Below are positions 59,186-64,000 of a DNA stretch of 64,000 nt, piece after piece (position 1 is the stretch's first letter; each line of letters starts with the position of its first letter). Source of the DNA: Lunularia cruciata (Eukaryota > Streptophyta > Marchantiopsida > Lunulariales > Lunulariaceae); assembly GCA_948567375.1 (NCBI GenBank), contig OX419758.1:2237001-2301000 (forward strand), in the 5' to 3' direction. Position numbers and translations under genes: made by a program. The notes beneath the pieces are model-generated. The model was not told the DNA's origin. It ran no database searches and saw nothing but the letters and a program-made list of their open reading frames with translations.

Positions 59186-60055
59186 AACTGGTACCCCAAC
59201 GAAATTTTACCGAAACAACCCTGTCTCCCAGGAAATTTCAAGCGAAGCAACCTGTCACACTCGCAGTTTCTTGCGAAGCAACGCTGTCTCTGACACATCC
59301 TTTTTAAGAATATGTTAAAACTTCCTAATGTGACCGTTGGTTGCAGTTATCCTCCGAGTTCCTTAAGCAACCTTTATCTGCGCCATCCGGTTGAGCTCTT
59401 TAATCATGAGATGCTAGGCGAGCGGAAACACATGTACTGCCTTGCAGTTCGAGACGGGGAATTCACAGGCAGCATGTCCGTATTTAGCTTTCATGTCTTC
59501 GAGGTTGAGTCCGGAACGAGGCAAAAGAGCAGCTTATGAATGTAGCCAATGAATCCTGGACAACCAGAAAGTCAACCAAATTAACATTGCTAAGAATAGT
59601 AACGGGAACTGGTAGCCTAAGTCACCCCACTGCTCGGGCTTTTACGTATGAAGCTTGAGTTCCAAGCTGCAATCGTGCAGGTTGACACCGAAATTGAGTA
59701 CGGTATCACCGGCCTCAAATAGCTCTCTGTGTAAGAAACACGAGACTCAGTGTGAGGTAATTTGGAATCTGCATGACAGGAGTGGTGTGTCGAACATCTA
59801 CTCGACGATGTGCGAAAGACGAGTCTGTAGATACTGGAATAAACATGGATTCGTTCGCAGTTAATCCGAAGCTGGGGAGTCTACACATCGTCTTTTACCT
59901 TGTTTCAAGCTTGAGACCAGCACACAGATAGATTTAAGACTGGTTTTAATTTCCCCCATGGATTAGCATGGCTCTCCTGATGGCAATATTCCAGATCCAA
60001 AAGCATGGAGGAAGCTCACACCTGGTGCTGGTGCAAACACAGTAGTTCCTCACGA
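59186..60055. other. Intergenic stretch
   Basis: Plus-strand frames 59312-59539 and 59655-59864 are open but show no motif or signal that marks them as genes. Confidence 0.3.
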
Positions 60056-60379
60056 TCAGATGGGCTGTGGAGAGAGCTGACAGCTTTGCTTTCTTCTAAA
60101 AAGTTTGACGATCTTCTCCCGTAATTTGTGCTCTGCATGCCATGCCACTTTCTGTCTCAACGATTCATGTCGCTGAGTCAGATTTTCGAAACATCCGTGT
60201 CCACAGACTAAATGAACGAGATCAAAGGACAAACTTAAAATAGCAGAAAATGCTATGAAGAAACACGCGCACCGAGTCTGCTGTTGCAAAGTAAGTCTAT
60301 GATCTTCCGTGAAGAAAGGTAGCACCCCCTGTAAATAATTTCGTACAGATGCTGGGTTGGCGCAATTAACAACGACCAA
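60056..60379 (-). CDS. Unrecognised open frame with one hydrophobic segment
   Basis: 107 open codons. A hydrophobic stretch CACFFIAFSAILSLSFDLV in the middle could be a membrane helix, followed by a basic C-terminus (KLREKIVKLFRRKQS). The first codon is not an ATG, so if real this is an internal or terminal exon. No family recognised. Confidence 0.2.
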   Translation of the reverse strand: MVVVNCANPASVRNYLQGVLPFFTEDHRLTLQQQTRCACFFIAFSAILSLSFDLVHLVCGHGCFENLTQRHESLRQKVAWHAEHKLREKIVKLFRRKQSCQLSPQPI

Positions 60380-61092
60380 AATTAGCTGGAAATGTCAAAG
60401 TTTCGAAGTATGGATACCCCCGTCTTCTTCCGAGGGCTAAGACACATATTTCCATTCAGATAGAGCAGCAGAGTATTACACTTCTGATATCACCACTCCA
60501 AAACTAGCTCCTCGATTACCAAGATGAATGCCAGTACAACCGTAACAGCTACAGCTTACCAGTCTGAGTGCAGCCACGAGGCTGGAGTACCCGGTGGACA
60601 GTTAGGGGGTTAAGGTGTTTCAATTTTAGTGTTTACCAGGAACCAGGCACCAGGCACCGGAAGAATCTGTAAATTTTTGTCTGGGCAAACTATTTTCATG
60701 GAGTCGAGCACCCTTGTTCATTAAACATTAAATATTTATGGGTTATGTTTTCCAAGACCAGTAAATATTTTATGGGGGATGTAGTGTTACCGGATATCCA
60801 CAAAACTTAATTGCATCGGGAACCTGCACACCACCCGCAAAGAGAGAAAAATTTCAAAAACTAAAACATGGTTTTTAGTTTCCGGGCAATGCAGCTCATT
60901 ATGTTAGTTGAAAGTTAATTACACTCTGATATGTAATCTAATTTACACATCCATAAATGATTATTAATAAACGGTCAGACATCAAAATTGAAACCCCATG
61001 TACCTATACACAACCCATACCCAAATTTATAGATACTCATAAAAGTTTCTACGGACCTTGAAGCTCTGCATGTTGAAAAATTCCACATCCTA
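60380..61092. other. Intergenic stretch
   Basis: Contains a short repeat 'accaggcaccaggcaccgg' at about 60643. No gene seen. The start and signal peptide of the following pseudogene are absent here. Confidence 0.4.
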
Positions 61093-61410
61093 AAACTGAA
61101 ATCCCCTATTGTGCTGAAGGCTGATGTTGGAATTAAATTTGATGTGGCCGGAGTGATCAAGGTCGCTGCTCATGACGTTGTGAACATGGCTACGCCGTGA
61201 CTAGTCTGGTTATATCTGTCCTCGGATTGACACCAAAGATTACTTGGATCATTGGAGCTATCGTTCACAGCATTGACCCCAAGTTTGGGGTTGAACTTAG
61301 CGGGAAAGATCTACGCAACTGTCGGAAACGATACCGTTGTTGCTGTTGACGGTGTCATCAAGGCTTACCTTCTGCATCACAGTAAGTTCGTCGATTCAAA
61401 CTGTTGAGGC
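61093..61410 (+). pseudogene. Broken paralogue of the small secreted protein
   Basis: Reads SPIVLKADVGIKFDVAGVIK, VAAHDVVNMA, then after a shift LVISVLGLTPKITWIIGAIV, HSIDPKFGVE, and after another shift KIYATVGNDTVVAVDGVIKA plus YLLHH, aligned residue by residue with the gene at 56618 (…VLKADLGIQLDVAGVINVAA…, …VNGVIKGYLLHL). At least two frameshifts; no signal peptide exon is found upstream. The donor gtaagt at 61382 is kept at the same position. Confidence 0.8.
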
Positions 61411-62717
61411 TGTGGGGAATGTGAAACCACAGCCTCAACTGCAGTTTCATTGGCTTTCTTAAGATTTGATCTCTAATTGCTTGTCAGTACCATGGACATT
61501 TCAGGCAATCGTGGTTGTAGATGTATCTAACTGAAGATGTGGGCTGCTTGTGTTTACCAGAGAAGCGCCACTAGGTACTGCGGAAATAACTGAGGCGATT
61601 CCATATTGTTGTAAATGTTCAGCCGTGTAGAACAATGATTTCTCGGCGTCATGATATATTCACTTGTGCACCCACCGTACATGTATAAGAACCGTAAATC
61701 GTGCACTAGACAGTTGTTTACACTTGGAGAAGCATCTTATGCAATCCGATTAATGTGCATTTAAGTCAATGAAGTCTTCGTATGAGTAGATTTTGAGATC
61801 TCAATTGCTTGCACAAATATGTCGAGTAGACCCTAAGTTATCGGAACCTTGACGGTGACTTATATGACTTGAGAAAATTCTGGGAGGAGGGTGGAAGGGT
61901 TCAAAATGGATTCTATACTTTTACATCGTTTGAGATTGAAAGTAAACATGGTATTCAAAATAGATGCGTAGTAGAATCTTACTTCGAATTGTTCATTCTC
62001 TGGTTCAGTTCTTCTTCACCCCAGCAAGATACGGAATCCAAAGCGTAATATAAATCATGTTTCTCCCAGTTGGAAAGTAATACCACAACGGAGAAAAAAT
62101 TTCAAAAGATTGTCACTGGATTGTTTGGGGAGTCTTAAGTGCATCAAAGATGGGACGAGGTTTAAGTTACCTCACATCCCTAGTGGACCGTCATTGTGAT
62201 TCAGGGCTCACAACACCATCTCGGTGATATCTGAGTGCCTCGTTTATCGCTACAAACAAATTGGTACCTGCAGCTCTTCTTTCAACGTCGACACGCAAAG
62301 GCTATGACCCGGACCGTAGGCTTGGATTTAGCCATTATGTAAAGAAGTTAAAATTTAAGGCAGAGCTACCAAACGACAAAATTTAAGCTCGAACACTATT
62401 CTTGGACAGTAAACGTTGTTGCAAGTTGACATTTAGTTCCGCCATTGATATGATCAAATTGGAGTGACCTACCTAGCAGACTTCATTTATCTCTGACCTG
62501 CAAGTTCCATCTTGAGAAAGTTATCTTCACCAATGCAGTTACCTTCAAGTGTGTGAACGGTTTCTAACTACATCAATAAAACCAAATAAAATTCAGATAC
62601 GAGCATCAGCTGCAGCATCATTTAGAAGAAAAACTATTGCTCTGCTGAATCTAGTCAAATTTGGGACAAATTAATGAAATTTATGATCAATCTTGACAAC
62701 CCACTAAGAAACGTCAA
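61411..62717. other. Intergenic stretch
   Basis: No supported gene or repeat. Confidence 0.4.
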
Positions 62718-62751
62718 ACTTCATTCTTCCTACGCGGTCGCCTTTTTCTAT
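62718..62751 (+). mobile_element. Shortest insertion of the retroposon family, 34 bp
   Basis: Perfect direct repeats 'gaaacgtcaa' at 62708-62717 and 62752-62761 flank an insert that contains 'cctacgcggtcgccttttt' near its end, followed by ctat. Confidence 0.8.
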
Positions 62752-62761
62752 GAAACGTCAA

Positions 62762-63551
62762 TAGGGCTAAATTTTTTGACTTCTACTAATGACGAGACCA
62801 ATTAGAACTGGTAGAATCATGCGTACTGAAGCTCGGAAATTGTTTTGGGATGTAATAGTAATACTAGACTTGGAATGATGAAAGGTAATCCAGTAGAATG
62901 GTGAAATTACGCTGCAAATTGTAATTCCTCATCAGTATATTGAAATTAATGCTGGTCAGTACCAATTATTACAGAGTAAGTATGAAAATGCCCTAAATCC
63001 CTGACATATCCTTAATAAGCTCTTGATTCGTGAACTGCACCGTGATTGTACCATACGTCAACTTCTTATTCGGGCTATTTATTGCTATCCCGAGACTCCT
63101 GTCGCAAATCAGCATCCGGACAGGAGTCACAGTCAGTACGTTACATGTCAATAAAATAATGGACAAATGATCACGGTCAATTCGTTCGTCAACGAAAACG
63201 ATAAGATCGCGCGTCAATTCCTAAACTAGAGAGGAGAAAAACTTATTGCGAAGTTGAGTTTGTCGAAATTCTTCTGAGATTCGCTAATCTGGACGGAGAG
63301 TCGACTGTTATACAGCTTGTGTTTATAGCACTGATGGGTGACGTAGAAAGCGCGGCTTAGTGTGTAAAAGTGACATCGAAATTATATCGCGATATTAGTG
63401 TCCACGATCTTTCCCGGTAACATGCTAAATCAAGATCTGGAATGAACTCACATAGACTTCTCTCTGCTGTGGTTCCGTAGCGTTCTGTTCACTAGTTTCT
63501 CTCCATGCTCTTCGAAATCACTGCAGCGATCGTAATTTGCTAGTGCTTTTC
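62762..63551. other. Intergenic stretch
   Basis: Minus-strand frame 62993-63217 is open but unrecognised. Nothing else supported. Confidence 0.35.
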
Positions 63552-63945
63552 ACGCGGTCGCCAGTGAGAACCATTAGGGAGGGGGAAGACCCCCTTAAGC
63601 CCTTCAAGGGTGAGACAAAATAAGGAACTAAAGTCCAAGTAAAGTTTATATTAGAAATATATTTTATTATATTTAAAATTATAGATATGATATATATAAA
63701 TATAATATTTTTATATTTTTTATAAATTTATTATTATTATTATAAATTTTATTTCTTTTTTTAATAATATTTTACAAATAATAGAAAATAAAATACATAT
63801 TTTATATTTCATTATTAATTAATATATTACATTCATATAAATTATAATTATATTTAATAAAAAAAATTATAATATTCTATTTTAATTATTATAATAACTA
63901 TTTTTTACTTTTTATTTATTGTATTATATTAAAACACCCCTCGTT
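63552..63945 (-). mobile_element. Second long copy of the short retroposon family
   Basis: 'gggagggggaagaccccctt', 'gggtgagacaaaataaggaa', a long A/T-rich part (63640-63930) and 'attaaaacacccc' (63929) parallel 14030-14370 of the 472-bp copy. At its left a 'cacgcggtcgcc' motif is present but in the opposite orientation to the family end, so the border is uncertain. Confidence 0.55.
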
Positions 63946-64000
63946 GAGCATCGGACCAACTTGCGCCATTCCCTGTGAGTTTGGGATGCAAACGAGGTTT

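Noticed and set aside
1-64000. CRISPR arrays, bacterial operons, rRNA or phage genes
   Set aside because: No regularly spaced repeats, Shine-Dalgarno-led gene runs or rRNA sequence; the window is eukaryotic.

Overview
This is plant nuclear DNA, most likely from a bryophyte. Three things point that way: a fasciclin-like arabinogalactan protein gene, a decayed immune receptor in which an alpha/beta-hydrolase domain replaces TIR or coiled coil in front of NB-ARC (the 'HNL' class described from liverworts), and plant Ty3/gypsy retrotransposons. Exons are few, introns look short, and most of the window is pseudogenes and repeats. The species cannot be fixed from the sequence alone.

Layout. 1-3.2 kb: two tandem copies of a ~1.06 kb repeat. 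3.6-8.1 kb: a broken HNL-type receptor on the minus strand (hydrolase 8134-7306, NB-ARC end 4774-4262), interrupted by a ~1.4 kb imperfect palindrome built from the same repeat family. 8.13-11.41 kb and 13.84-17.42 kb: two diverged copies of one ~3.3 kb segment, each starting with a tRNA-Phe-like sequence. Between them lies a broken indoleamine 2,3-dioxygenase-like gene (12.69-13.51 kb), which is unexpected in a plant. 17.45-18.46 kb: the fasciclin-like gene, apparently intact, beginning about 30 bases after the second segment copy ends. 20.6-22.4 kb: a small possible secreted-peptide ORF and an LRR receptor-like pseudogene.

From about 23 to 53 kb base use changes sharply. CpG is almost absent and the block consists of old retrotransposons: a near full-length but dead Ty3/gypsy element on the minus strand (39.1-46.9 kb), an internally deleted relative on the plus strand (31.7-33.9 kb), six LTR copies or fragments, a duplicated ~2.4 kb acidic/coiled-coil reading frame (24.5-26.9 and 27.6-30.1 kb), and a degenerate minisatellite (50.3-50.7 kb). 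After 53 kb the CpG-containing background returns. It holds a small secreted-protein gene (minus, 56.6 kb), its broken paralogue (plus, 61.1 kb) and several perfect inverted repeats.

The most novel signal is a family of very short insertions (34, 37, 58, 91 and 472 bp). They share one end, CTACGCGGTCGCCTTTTTC, and each is flanked by 10-13 bp direct repeats; three are confirmed by the matching empty site in the other copy of the duplicated segment. They look like 5'-truncated copies of a small retroposon. Only two genes look likely to make protein (fasciclin-like; secreted protein); I see no operon-like or cooperative gene set.
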